Below are positions 1 through 4,999 of a stretch of 7,132 nt of DNA, in pieces (positions within the stretch are counted from its first letter, which is position 1; every line of letters begins with the position of its first letter). The translations under genes were made by a program, and so were the position numbers. Under the pieces are notes generated by a model. That model was given only the letters and a program-made list of their open reading frames with translations, was not told the DNA's origin and did not search any database. The DNA is taken from NCBI GenBank assembly GCA_033720855.1, contig JAWWBR010000165.1, forward strand, positions 1 to 7,132, read 5' to 3'. The DNA comes from SMXQ01 sp033720855 (GTDB taxonomy: Bacteria; Pseudomonadota; Alphaproteobacteria; SMXQ01).

Positions 1-1
1 G

Positions 2-688
2 CCACTGATGGGCGTGTTGCGGGGTCTCGACGGCCCCGACCGGCTGATCGCCAAGGGCGAGCCCCTGCCCGCCTTCGATTGCCATTGCCCGCTGTTGAGC
101 CTGCCGCTCGCCTTCGGAACGACGGTCGAGACCATCCCGGCACCGCAGACATACATCGCCGCCGATCCTGATCGGGTCGCCGCCTGGCAAGACCGCCTTG
201 GGGCCAAGGACATGCCGCGCGTGGGCCTGGCCTGGCGGGGAAACCCCGAGAACGGCTCCGATTCCTCTCGCAGCATGGGCTTGGCCTTGATGAGCAGGCT
301 TTGCACTGCGGGGATCACGTGGTTCAGCCTGCACAACGACCTCTTGGAAGGCGAGGCTGAGGTGTTGGCGGCGCACCCGGAGATCCAGCACTTCGGCGAA
401 GAGATGAACTTCGTCGAGACGGCGGCGCTCATCGAGCACCTCGATCTCGTCGTCTCGGTGGATACGGCCATCGCCCATCTCGCCGGGGCGCTGGGCCGCG
501 AGGTCTGGATCCCCCTTCGCTACAAGCCCGATTGGCGCTGGCTGCTGGGGCGGGAGGACAGTCCCTGGTACCCCAGCGCCCGCCTGTTCCGGCAAAAGAC
601 ACGCGGCGCCTGGGAGGGGGTCCTGGACGAGATCAGCCGCGCCTTACGCGCGAGGTTTCGGCCAGGTACGCAGGCCCGTCGCCGCTGA
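2..688 (+). CDS. Glycosyltransferase family 9 / heptosyltransferase-like domain protein, C-terminal part (partial)
   Basis: The reading frame is open to the left edge, so the true start lies outside the window and 228 codons plus the stop are seen. Counting from the first methionine at base 8, the fragment has the layout of the GT9-like domain found at the C-terminus of many alphaproteobacterial TPR proteins: an FDCHCPLLSLPLAFGT segment (23-38), a strand and nucleotide-sugar-binding-type motif VGLAWRGNP (72-80) followed by the SRS element (87-89), an FSLHND strand (106-111), the conserved VVSVDTAIAHLAGALG helix start (148-163) and the WRWLLGREDSPWYPSARLFRQ block (177-196). Such domains are thought to transfer sugars to surface glycans or flagellin/S-layer proteins. 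The TPR part that would normally precede it is not visible, so its presence is inferred from the family. The acceptor is unknown. It is convergent with the next gene, 33 bases away. Confidence 0.85.
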   Translation, partial: PLMGVLRGLDGPDRLIAKGEPLPAFDCHCPLLSLPLAFGTTVETIPAPQTYIAADPDRVAAWQDRLGAKDMPRVGLAWRGNPENGSDSSRSMGLALMSRLCTAGITWFSLHNDLLEGEAEVLAAHPEIQHFGEEMNFVETAALIEHLDLVVSVDTAIAHLAGALGREVWIPLRYKPDWRWLLGREDSPWYPSARLFRQKTRGAWEGVLDEISRALRARFRPGTQARRR

Positions 689-702
689 CACGGTGCCGAG
701 AG

Positions 703-720
703 GCGTGCCCCGGCATGCTT
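703..720. terminator. Weak hairpin between convergent genes
   Basis: GCGTGCC (703-709) can pair with GGCATGC (712-718) using one G-T pair, followed by TTAT on the plus strand. It lies 15 bases after the stop of the glycosyltransferase-like gene and just before the end of the convergent 130-aa gene. The loop is very tight (two bases, or four if the innermost pair is left open) and the T-run is short, so termination activity is only a suggestion. Confidence 0.25.
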
Positions 721-721
721 A

Positions 722-1114
722 TCACGAACCGGCCAGGTATAGGGGCCTCCCGGCTTTGTCCAGCGTCAGAATCTTTTCGGCGACGGTCTCACCGGTGGCT
801 AGCCCCAAACAGGAGCAGCCAATGTGGTGCGCGATCCACTGGATGCTGTCGTGGCGATCGGACCCGACAAGTTTTTTGACCACTTCGCCGACCGTCGAAT
901 AGTCTCCGAACACGCCTGCATCCTCGAGGGCGTCGGCAATAGCGCCAAAGACATTGCCCGCGGTCCCAAGGTTGGCAACGTCGTTGTTGCAACTGTAGTC
1001 CTCGATTCGTTCGATTGTCTGGAATTTTTCGTTTTCATATTTCCGGAGCCTGTCGGCAACGGCCATGCGGATACTGGCAAGCGACCTCTCGCCAAGGGAT
1101 TCATCGAACGGCAT
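722..1114 (-). CDS. Hypothetical protein, 130 aa, unrecognised
   Basis: I do not recognise this family. The gene is supported by a strong ribosome binding site, AAGAGGAG (1121-1128 on the minus strand), with six bases between AGGAG and the ATG, and by a balanced amino-acid composition. The protein is soluble-looking, with no signal peptide or membrane segment. Visible features are an N-terminal acidic/basic helical part (SLGERSLASIRMAVADRLRKYE, residues 6-27), a YSCNNDVANLG segment (40-50), a small-residue stretch (GNVFGAIADALEDAG, 53-67), and a histidine/cysteine cluster HHIGCSC (96-102) that could bind metal or haem, though nothing proves it. The gene is monocistronic as far as can be seen: the left neighbour is convergent and the right side is a long gene-free region with AT-rich sequence and a 12-base direct repeat that may hold its promoter. 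The repeat suggests regulated expression, but this is inference. Confidence 0.65.
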   Translation of the reverse strand: MPFDESLGERSLASIRMAVADRLRKYENEKFQTIERIEDYSCNNDVANLGTAGNVFGAIADALEDAGVFGDYSTVGEVVKKLVGSDRHDSIQWIAHHIGCSCLGLATGETVAEKILTLDKAGRPLYLAGS

Positions 1115-1197
1115 GGGAATCTCCTCTTTGCGATGAATTTTGGGAAAACAGCTTCCGCAATATTATTATTGACCCGATTTTGTATTTGGAAAAATAA

Positions 1198-1229
1198 AAT
1201 CAGTAAATCAATGATCTAATCAGTAAATC
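1198..1229. repeat. Direct repeat AATCAGTAAATC, two copies, 20-base period
   Basis: AATCAGTAAATC occurs at 1198-1209 and again exactly at 1218-1229. The 20-base period is close to two helical turns, which would place two bound proteins on the same DNA face. The repeat sits 84-115 bases upstream of the minus-strand 130-aa gene, in AT-rich sequence suitable for a promoter. It could be a pair of regulator half-sites (inference). Confidence 0.45.
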
Positions 1230-1390
1230 GCCCGAAGGTGGGACAATCCTGGCAGCGATCGCCGGCGGCCGGCCCACCTGCCGCAGGCCCCCGAACCACC
1301 GGCCCGGCCACTCCGTACTTCGGTCGCAAGATCGATTTCCCCACCCCGTCGTTCCGGCCTCTTCCCAGACAGGCCTCGCCCCAGTTTCGA

Positions 1391-1401
1391 CATACCGTAT
1401 G
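1391..1401. promoter_or_regulatory. Small perfect dyad CATAC-C-GTATG
   Basis: The sequence has five-base arms around a single central base, directly followed by AT-rich GGGAATATTATCCC, in an otherwise GC-rich gene-free region. It has the size of a minor operator or the remains of one. No adjacent gene is oriented to use it convincingly. Confidence 0.25.
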
Positions 1402-1621
1402 GGAATATTATCCCGGCATCCGCAAATTAGAAAATCTCAAATGACGGAAGCATGAATTTATGCGCGCAACCCCGACAGGGTGCGTCGTGGCCGCACATGC
1501 GGGGCAGGCGGGCGAGGCACCGGCGGACTTTGCGCTGACCCAGCGTCCGCCGTGGCATGGAGGTGGAGATCGGGTCGAGGCCCCTACATCTCTAAGACCA
1601 GCATCGGTGGGGCGGGCCGAA

Positions 1622-2059
1622 TTACCCGGTTGGACGCGGACCCACCGCGTCAAACAGGGCGTCGAAGATGGCGCAGTCCCGGCCGCCGTCACCCTCGCAT
1701 TGGGCGGCAAGGTCGGCCAGGGCGCGATCGAGGCGCCTTAAGTCGGCCAGTTTCCGCCTGACGACGTCCCTGTGGCCGAGGGTCATCCCCTTCACGTCCG
1801 CGCAGGTGAAATCTCCGCTGTCGGCCAGGGCCAGAAGGCTCCGCACCTGCTCGACGGTAAACCCCAGTTCACGGGCACGGCGAATGAAATTCAGGCGCTT
1901 CAAATGCCCGGAGTCGTAAAGCCGATGACCGCCTGCGCTCCGAGGGGGATCCGGCATCAACCCCTCGCGTTCGTAATAGCGCACCGTCTCGGCGCGGCAC
2001 CCCGTTCGCTCGGCCAGATCGCCGATCGAATAGGCGGAATGGTTTTTTCCTGCAGCCAT
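1622..2059 (-). CDS. merR: MerR-family metal-responsive transcriptional regulator (mercury-type cysteine set)
   Basis: A 145-aa regulator that binds the dyad in its own divergent promoter and activates the adjacent module when it senses a soft metal ion. The helix-turn-helix and wing occupy residues 10-55 (YSIGDLAERTGCRAETVRYY, YEREGL, then GGHRLY), followed by the family's FIRRARELGFTVEQVRSLLAL (58-78) and a dimerisation helix. Three cysteines, C86, C121 and C129, match the Hg(II) ligand trio of Tn501 MerR (C82, C117, C126): the first-to-second distance of 35 is the same, while the second-to-third gap is 8 instead of 9, and the tail DCAIFDALF corresponds to SCPLIASLQ. This supports mercury sensing over copper (CueR has only the last two cysteines). 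I chose the ATG at 2059 because GAGGG lies five bases upstream; an upstream in-frame ATG at 2116 would translate through the operator. Confidence 0.93.
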   Translation of the reverse strand: MAAGKNHSAYSIGDLAERTGCRAETVRYYEREGLMPDPPRSAGGHRLYDSGHLKRLNFIRRARELGFTVEQVRSLLALADSGDFTCADVKGMTLGHRDVVRRKLADLRRLDRALADLAAQCEGDGGRDCAIFDALFDAVGPRPTG

Positions 2060-2069
2060 AAATTCCCTC

Positions 2070-2100
2070 TTGAACCTGTAGTAACTACAGGGTGCATAGT
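2070..2100 (+). promoter_or_regulatory. MerR-type promoter/operator with 19-base spacer
   Basis: The -35 TTGAAC (2070-2075) and -10 CATAGT (2095-2100) are separated by exactly 19 bases. This overlong spacer is the hallmark of promoters that need a MerR-family activator to twist the DNA. Within it lies a perfect dyad CCTGTAGT-A-ACTACAGG (2075-2091). It faces the thioredoxin-like/merF operon and overlaps the 5' leader of merR, so the regulator should both repress itself and switch on the operon. Confidence 0.88.
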
Positions 2101-2120
2101 ACCATTGGACAGGCAATCAA
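2093..2120 (-). promoter_or_regulatory. Candidate divergent merR promoter
   Basis: On the minus strand TTGATT (2115-2120) is followed after 16 bases by TATGCA (2093-2098), 34 bases before the merR ATG. The -10 overlaps the -10 of the operon promoter and the operator lies just downstream, which is the classical arrangement for MerR autorepression. The -10 match is only moderate. Confidence 0.45.
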
Positions 2121-2134
2121 CAAAGGAGGCATCG

Positions 2135-2404
2135 ATGGCCGACCAGCGTCATATCGAAATCTTCAGCGCCGGCTGCCCCACCTGCGAGGACGCCATTCAA
2201 ACCGTGACCCGGCTGGCCTGCCCGTCATGCCAGATAGACGTCCTCGACATGATGGATGCCACCGTCGCGGCAAGGGCCAGGCAGCTCGGCATACGGTCCG
2301 TACCCGCCATCCTGGTTGACGGAAAGCTCGCCGCGTGCTGTTCCGGGCGGGGCCCGGATGAAGCCGCGCTAAGGGCGGCGGGTATCGGGGTGCCTTTGCC
2401 GTGA
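2135..2404 (+). CDS. Small thioredoxin/glutaredoxin-fold protein with CPTC and CPSC motifs (mer-module type)
   Basis: An 89-aa cytosolic thioredoxin-fold protein, first gene of the metal module. The start is fixed by AAAGGAGG (2122-2129) five bases before the ATG. After the first strand (HIEIFSAG, 6-13) comes a redox-type CPTC (14-17) at the N-terminus of helix 1, then a second pair CPSC (29-32), then the cis-proline loop SVPAI (55-59), the strand LVDGKL, and vicinal cysteines CC (68-69). Six cysteines in 89 residues are far more than redox catalysis needs. That suggests it binds or relays a thiophilic metal, or supplies thiols to the transporter, in the cytosol. Proteins of this type are known beside MerR and mercury transporters, but I know of no settled biochemical role. 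The stop overlaps the GTG start of the next gene by four bases (GTGA), so the two are translationally coupled. Confidence 0.85.
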   Translation: MADQRHIEIFSAGCPTCEDAIQTVTRLACPSCQIDVLDMMDATVAARARQLGIRSVPAILVDGKLAACCSGRGPDEAALRAAGIGVPLP

Positions 2405-2616
2405 AGAATGCGACCCTGCTGAAAACCGGCATCACCTGCACCTGTGTCACCGCGTTATGTTGCGTGACACCTGCGCTGGTGATCGCGCTGGGCGCGGTGG
2501 GGCTATCGGCATTGGTGGGGTACCTGGACTACGTCCTTCTTCCGGCATTGGCGATTTTCATCGGCATCACCGCCTACGCCCTGGTCATGCGGCGCAAGCA
2601 CCATGACCGAGCTTAA
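2401..2616 (+). CDS. merF: MerF-like mercury transport protein, short form
   Basis: A 71-aa inner-membrane protein with two predicted membrane helices, at about residues 16-36 and 45-63, joined by the conserved VGLSALVGYLDYVLLPALAI segment (33-52), which is nearly the MerF signature. It should move Hg(II) from the periplasm into the cytosol. The vicinal pair C20-C21 in TALCCVTP at the start of helix 1 is the expected metal site, and two further cysteines lie before it (C13, C15). Unlike classical MerF (about 81 aa) it has no C-terminal vicinal cysteine pair and ends in a basic tail, RRKHHDRA. The start is GTG, overlapping the preceding stop as GTGA, so translation is coupled. Its 3' end overlaps the next gene by 14 bases. 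Family assignment is strong. Transport of mercury rather than another soft metal is inferred from the family and the regulator. Confidence 0.9.
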   Translation: MKNATLLKTGITCTCVTALCCVTPALVIALGAVGLSALVGYLDYVLLPALAIFIGITAYALVMRRKHHDRA

Positions 2617-2803
2617 ATCCACCGTCACATGCCCCGAATGCGGGCATCGGGCCGAGCAAACGATGCCCACAAATGCCTGCCAATACGTCTACGACTGCCC
2701 GGGGTGCGGTGCGCTGTTGAAACCCCTGGCCGGCGATTGCTGCGTGTTTTGTTCCTATGGCAGCGTTCCCTGTCCCCCAATTCAGCAGGCGGGAGGCAAG
2801 TAA
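2603..2803 (+). CDS. GDCCVxC-domain small cysteine-rich protein
   Basis: A 66-aa soluble protein, last gene of the module, starting inside the end of merF. It carries a zinc-ribbon-like arrangement (CPEC at 10-13, C26, CPGC at 32-35) followed by the diagnostic G44-D-C-C-V-F-C50 motif and C57 in SVPCPP. This matches the GDCCVxC family, some members of which replace a cysteine by selenocysteine; here all positions are ordinary TGC/TGT cysteine codons. Members commonly occur with MerR and mercury transporters. Nine cysteines in 66 residues suggest Hg(II) binding in the cytosol, possibly receiving the ion from MerF, but the biochemical role is inference. No clear ribosome binding site is present, so expression probably depends on termination-reinitiation from merF. 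The module seems to end here, since the next 285 bases hold no convincing gene. Confidence 0.85.
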   Translation: MTELKSTVTCPECGHRAEQTMPTNACQYVYDCPGCGALLKPLAGDCCVFCSYGSVPCPPIQQAGGK

Positions 2804-3088
2804 GGTTCCGGCAACGCCCGCTGCGGCTGATCGGCGATGACACCCGTCATGCCCGCTTTGAGGTGACGGGAGAGGTCGGCTGAACCTGCGCCTGGAACCA
2901 AAAACGGTCGAAAAGGCCGCAAAGGATGTTAAGGTCAAACACGTACTTGGATTTGGAGCCAGAAACGGGGACATCCGAGACACTTCGTGAAATCGAACGG
3001 CCGGCGCCGGCATTCGCGCTATCCAACCGAACGGTACAGCGGTTCGCCAGGCGAACGCGGTTTCGCGTTTAAAAAGAATAAGGCGACG
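2804..3088. other. Intergenic region with inverted repeats
   Basis: This stretch holds ATGAC-ACCC-GTCAT (2837-2850) and, overlapping it, CCCGTCA (2843-2849) with TGACGGG (2864-2870), so that two alternative hairpins share the middle arm. It also holds the palindrome CCGGCGCCGG (3001-3010), GTTCGCC-A-GGCGAAC (3042-3056) and AACGCG-GTTT-CGCGTT (3054-3069), the last two sharing three bases. None is followed by a good T-run, so none is a clear terminator. A 36-codon stop-free stretch (2880-2987) ends in a TGA at 2988-2990 and lacks an ordinary start codon; I do not recognise it. Confidence 0.5.
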
Positions 3089-3664
3089 ATGTTTTTATCA
3101 GACAGGTTTCTCAATGATGCGGCGTTGCTGGAGGCGCTCGCCCACAAGGACGTGTGGAGCCAAAGTGCCGGCGCCTACAGGTGGTGGGACGGGTGGTGGA
3201 AATCGCCGCCGGCAAATCCTATCGAAGAGGCCATCCAAAGGGTGTGGCAGAGAGAGATCTCGGAAAACGAGATCGCCGGGTTTGAATATTGGGTCAACCC
3301 CCTCACCGAGGGGCAGGCGCTCAAATGGCACCGTGACTGCGACGTGGCCTTACATCGCCGCGAGGGACGCTATGTGTGCCCCGCGATCGGAAACGTCCTT
3401 TACGTGTTGGTGGAGAATGTCATCGGTGGGTTCATGGAATTGTCGGACCAGGAGTCTCTGATCGACGTCGAGACATCCGACCTCCAGCGTATTCGGCCTG
3501 TTGAAGATCGGCTGGTCATTTTCAACCCGTCTCGGTGGCATCGTGTGACGCGCCTGGCGCGCGGGCGTCGGCTGGCGCTTCAAACGAACCTTTGGATGCA
3601 GAAGCCACAGACGTTCGCTCTCGGCGATCACGTGGATGCGGACTTTCAACCCATCGTCGGCTGA
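3089..3664 (+). CDS. Putative 2-oxoglutarate/Fe(II)-dependent dioxygenase (prolyl-hydroxylase-like fold)
   Basis: A 191-aa soluble protein that fits the jelly-roll core of small 2OG-Fe(II) oxygenases. The iron triad is visible as H81-x-D83 in KWHRDCD and H151 in PSRWHRV, with R160/R161 (GRRLALQTN) at the position of the 2-oxoglutarate-binding arginine, about ten residues after the distal histidine. Between them are typical strands (NVLYVLV, GGFMEL, RLVIFNP). Such enzymes hydroxylate a protein, peptide or small molecule while decarboxylating 2-oxoglutarate; the substrate here is unknown. I prefer the ATG at 3089, preceded by AAGG. A GTG at 2987 would add 34 basic, non-conserved-looking residues with no ribosome binding site. 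It is a single gene whose stop codon lies inside a nested stem-loop. Its nearness to the mer module may be chance. Confidence 0.78.
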   Translation: MFLSDRFLNDAALLEALAHKDVWSQSAGAYRWWDGWWKSPPANPIEEAIQRVWQREISENEIAGFEYWVNPLTEGQALKWHRDCDVALHRREGRYVCPAIGNVLYVLVENVIGGFMELSDQESLIDVETSDLQRIRPVEDRLVIFNPSRWHRVTRLARGRRLALQTNLWMQKPQTFALGDHVDADFQPIVG

Positions 3665-3711
3665 AGATGAAGCCGCAAAGGGAATTGCGGCAACGAGAAC
3701 GAAATCTTCAG
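3661..3711 (+). terminator. Nested stem-loop at the end of the dioxygenase gene
   Basis: The outer arms CTGAAGAT (3661-3668) and ATCTTCAG (3704-3711) are perfectly complementary over eight bases. Inside them GCCGCAA (3672-3678) pairs perfectly with TTGCGGC (3685-3691) around loop AGGGAA. The outer arm includes the TGA stop of the dioxygenase gene. No T-run follows directly; a TTTT occurs only at 3728-3731. It may be a terminator, a 3'-end stabilising structure or a DNA-level repeat. Confidence 0.5.
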
Positions 3712-3810
3712 GCGCGAGCCGGGGACACTTTTGGCGATCGGTTTCGCATCAACCTGACGCCGTGCTTGCATCAAAACACGAGCTCGGGTTCACAGGCTTC
3801 GCATTTTCCG

Positions 3811-3839
3811 TTGACAGGCCGTGCCTGCCTCCCGATTCT
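3811..3839 (+). promoter_or_regulatory. Candidate sigma-70-type promoter for the NMT1-like gene
   Basis: A consensus -35 TTGACA (3811-3816) is followed after 17 bases by GATTCT (3834-3839), a 3/6 match to the -10. Transcription from here would give a leader of roughly 85 bases before the ATG at 3932. The stretch 3712-3931 otherwise holds no convincing gene. Confidence 0.45.
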
Positions 3840-3931
3840 GCTCCCCTTTCATCGACGCTCTGTGACGATGGTTAGGGAATTTGAATCTGGTCAGGAACGG
3901 GCAGAGATCCCGGTAGCAATTGGGGGTAAGA

Positions 3932-4840
3932 ATGGCAACGAATGCAACACCGGTGAAATTGGCGGTCATGAACGCGGTCCATGACTTGCCCGTGCTGGTC
4001 GCCCGCGACGAGGGCTTTTTCAAGGATGAAGGGCTCGATATCGAATTCGTGACGACACCGGGGATGGCCCAGGTCACGACCTCCCACGAGGTCCAGTTCG
4101 ATTCGATTTTCGAGCGCCCCCTCGATTCCGTCTACAACGACGGCGGCATCGACCAATATCGCATGTGTGAATGGGGCATCGTCAAACGCGCCGTCGAGGC
4201 CGAAGCGAGTGGCTTGCGCTCGCGCAAAATCGTGTCCCTGGGCGCTTCCATGTCGATGTTCGCGATCGTTGTCAGTCCGGACTCCGATTACTACGAGCCG
4301 GAAATGCTCAAGAACAAGGAAATCGCGGTCACGCCCAATAACGGGTCGCATTTTACGACCTTGAAGATGATGGAAGGGTTCCTCAAAAAGGAACACGTCA
4401 AGGTGACCAACGCGGGAACCATGCCGCAACGGATCGAGGCGCTCAAAAAGGACGAGGTCGCCGCGGTCAGTTTGATGGAACCGTGGATCAGCGTTGCCGA
4501 AAAGGAAGGCCTCCGTGTCCTGATGGAATCCCATTCCACCCGCGCCGAAGCGGCCAGCGACGATCTCGACGGGCCGACACTCGCGGCCATGTTCCGTGCG
4601 CAGGCACGCGCCTGCGAAGTGCTGGCAAAGGACCCGACCCCTTACGTGCACTACTTCGTCAACGAAACCGGGGGGCGGCTGGACGCCAAGGACTTCCGCC
4701 ATCAGCGGCTGTTGCATGCGCCGCCGCAGCCCTACACGCGCGAGCGCTGGGACGATACCTACAACTGGACCGTCGGTTGGAATATGACCATGCCCAATGC
4801 CAGCTACGAGCAGATCGTCGACAACCGCGCGTTCGAATAG
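3932..4840 (+). CDS. NMT1/THI5-family substrate-binding-like protein without signal peptide
   Basis: A 302-aa protein with the periplasmic-binding-protein type II fold of the SsuA/NMT1/THI5 group. Recognisable parts are the family opening LPVLVARDEGFFKDEGLDIEF (19-39), a mid-domain IVSLGASMSMFAIVVS block, LKNKEIAVTPNNGSHFTTLK before the second lobe, MPQRIEALKKDEVAAVSLMEPW (EPW at 183-185) and a C-terminal acidic/aromatic region ending YEQIVDNRAFE. The ATG at 3932 is preceded by GGGGG; an in-frame TTG four codons upstream is less likely. The protein begins MATNATPVKLAV, with no hydrophobic leader or lipobox, so it is probably cytosolic and not an ordinary ABC-transporter binding protein. No permease or ATPase gene is adjacent. 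It lacks the CCCFC motif of THI5 pyrimidine synthase, so that enzyme activity is not supported. The ligand is unknown. A good terminator follows, making it a single-gene unit. Confidence 0.82.
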   Translation: MATNATPVKLAVMNAVHDLPVLVARDEGFFKDEGLDIEFVTTPGMAQVTTSHEVQFDSIFERPLDSVYNDGGIDQYRMCEWGIVKRAVEAEASGLRSRKIVSLGASMSMFAIVVSPDSDYYEPEMLKNKEIAVTPNNGSHFTTLKMMEGFLKKEHVKVTNAGTMPQRIEALKKDEVAAVSLMEPWISVAEKEGLRVLMESHSTRAEAASDDLDGPTLAAMFRAQARACEVLAKDPTPYVHYFVNETGGRLDAKDFRHQRLLHAPPQPYTRERWDDTYNWTVGWNMTMPNASYEQIVDNRAFE

Positions 4841-4923
4841 CGTCAACCGAGACGATTGCCTCTGGGCCCAGGGGTGCCGCCCCGCCCGCCGTTTGCCCCT
4901 CGCCCCCTCCAACGGTATCGCGG

Positions 4924-4957
4924 TGGCCGGCCTGGGGGAGGCCGATCCGGCCATTTT
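4924..4957 (+). terminator. Intrinsic terminator after the NMT1-like gene
   Basis: TGGCCGG (4924-4930) and CCGGCCA (4947-4953) form a perfect seven-pair stem directly followed by TTTT (4954-4957). An alternative inner stem GGCCT/AGGCC (4929-4933/4939-4943) is also possible. It lies 84 bases after the stop codon. The T-run is short, so efficiency may be moderate. Confidence 0.6.
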
Positions 4958-4999
4958 GCAGGACCGTCTTGGGCTAACATGACTTTCCAACCCGCGAAC

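Larger units (their letters stand above)
1115..1621. other. Gene-free intergenic region with AT-rich islands and dyads
   Basis: About 500 bases lie between the 130-aa gene and the end of the MerR-type gene. Open frames exist on both strands (for example 1238-1444 plus, 1408-1710 minus), but they have low-complexity Pro/Arg/Ala-rich translations, no ribosome binding site and no recognisable family. What can be seen: an AT-rich segment at about 1135-1235 with a near-symmetric CAATATTATTATTG (1158-1171), a 12-base direct repeat, a small perfect dyad CATACCGTATG (1391-1401), an imperfect dyad GCATGAATTTATGC (1452-1465), and CCGCACATGCGG (1492-1503). Most of the rest is GC-rich and unremarkable. 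Confidence 0.6.

Noticed and set aside
1169..1198. TTGACC followed by AT-rich sequence as a plus-strand promoter
   Set aside because: No acceptable -10 occurs at 16-18 bases and no plus-strand gene follows.
1238..1710. Short open frames on both strands in the gene-free region
   Set aside because: They have no ribosome binding sites, Pro/Ala/Arg-rich composition, no recognisable domains, and overlap each other or the merR 3' end.
2060..2116. Longer merR start at the ATG at 2116
   Set aside because: It would translate through the operator dyad and add a non-family N-terminus; the ATG at 2059 has its own GAGGG site.
2987..3088. Extended GTG start for the dioxygenase
   Set aside because: The 34 extra residues are basic and disordered-looking and there is no ribosome binding site; the ATG at 3089 begins at the folded part.
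3932..4840. THI5-type hydroxymethylpyrimidine synthase
   Set aside because: The fold is related, but the iron-binding CCCFC motif of THI5 enzymes is absent.
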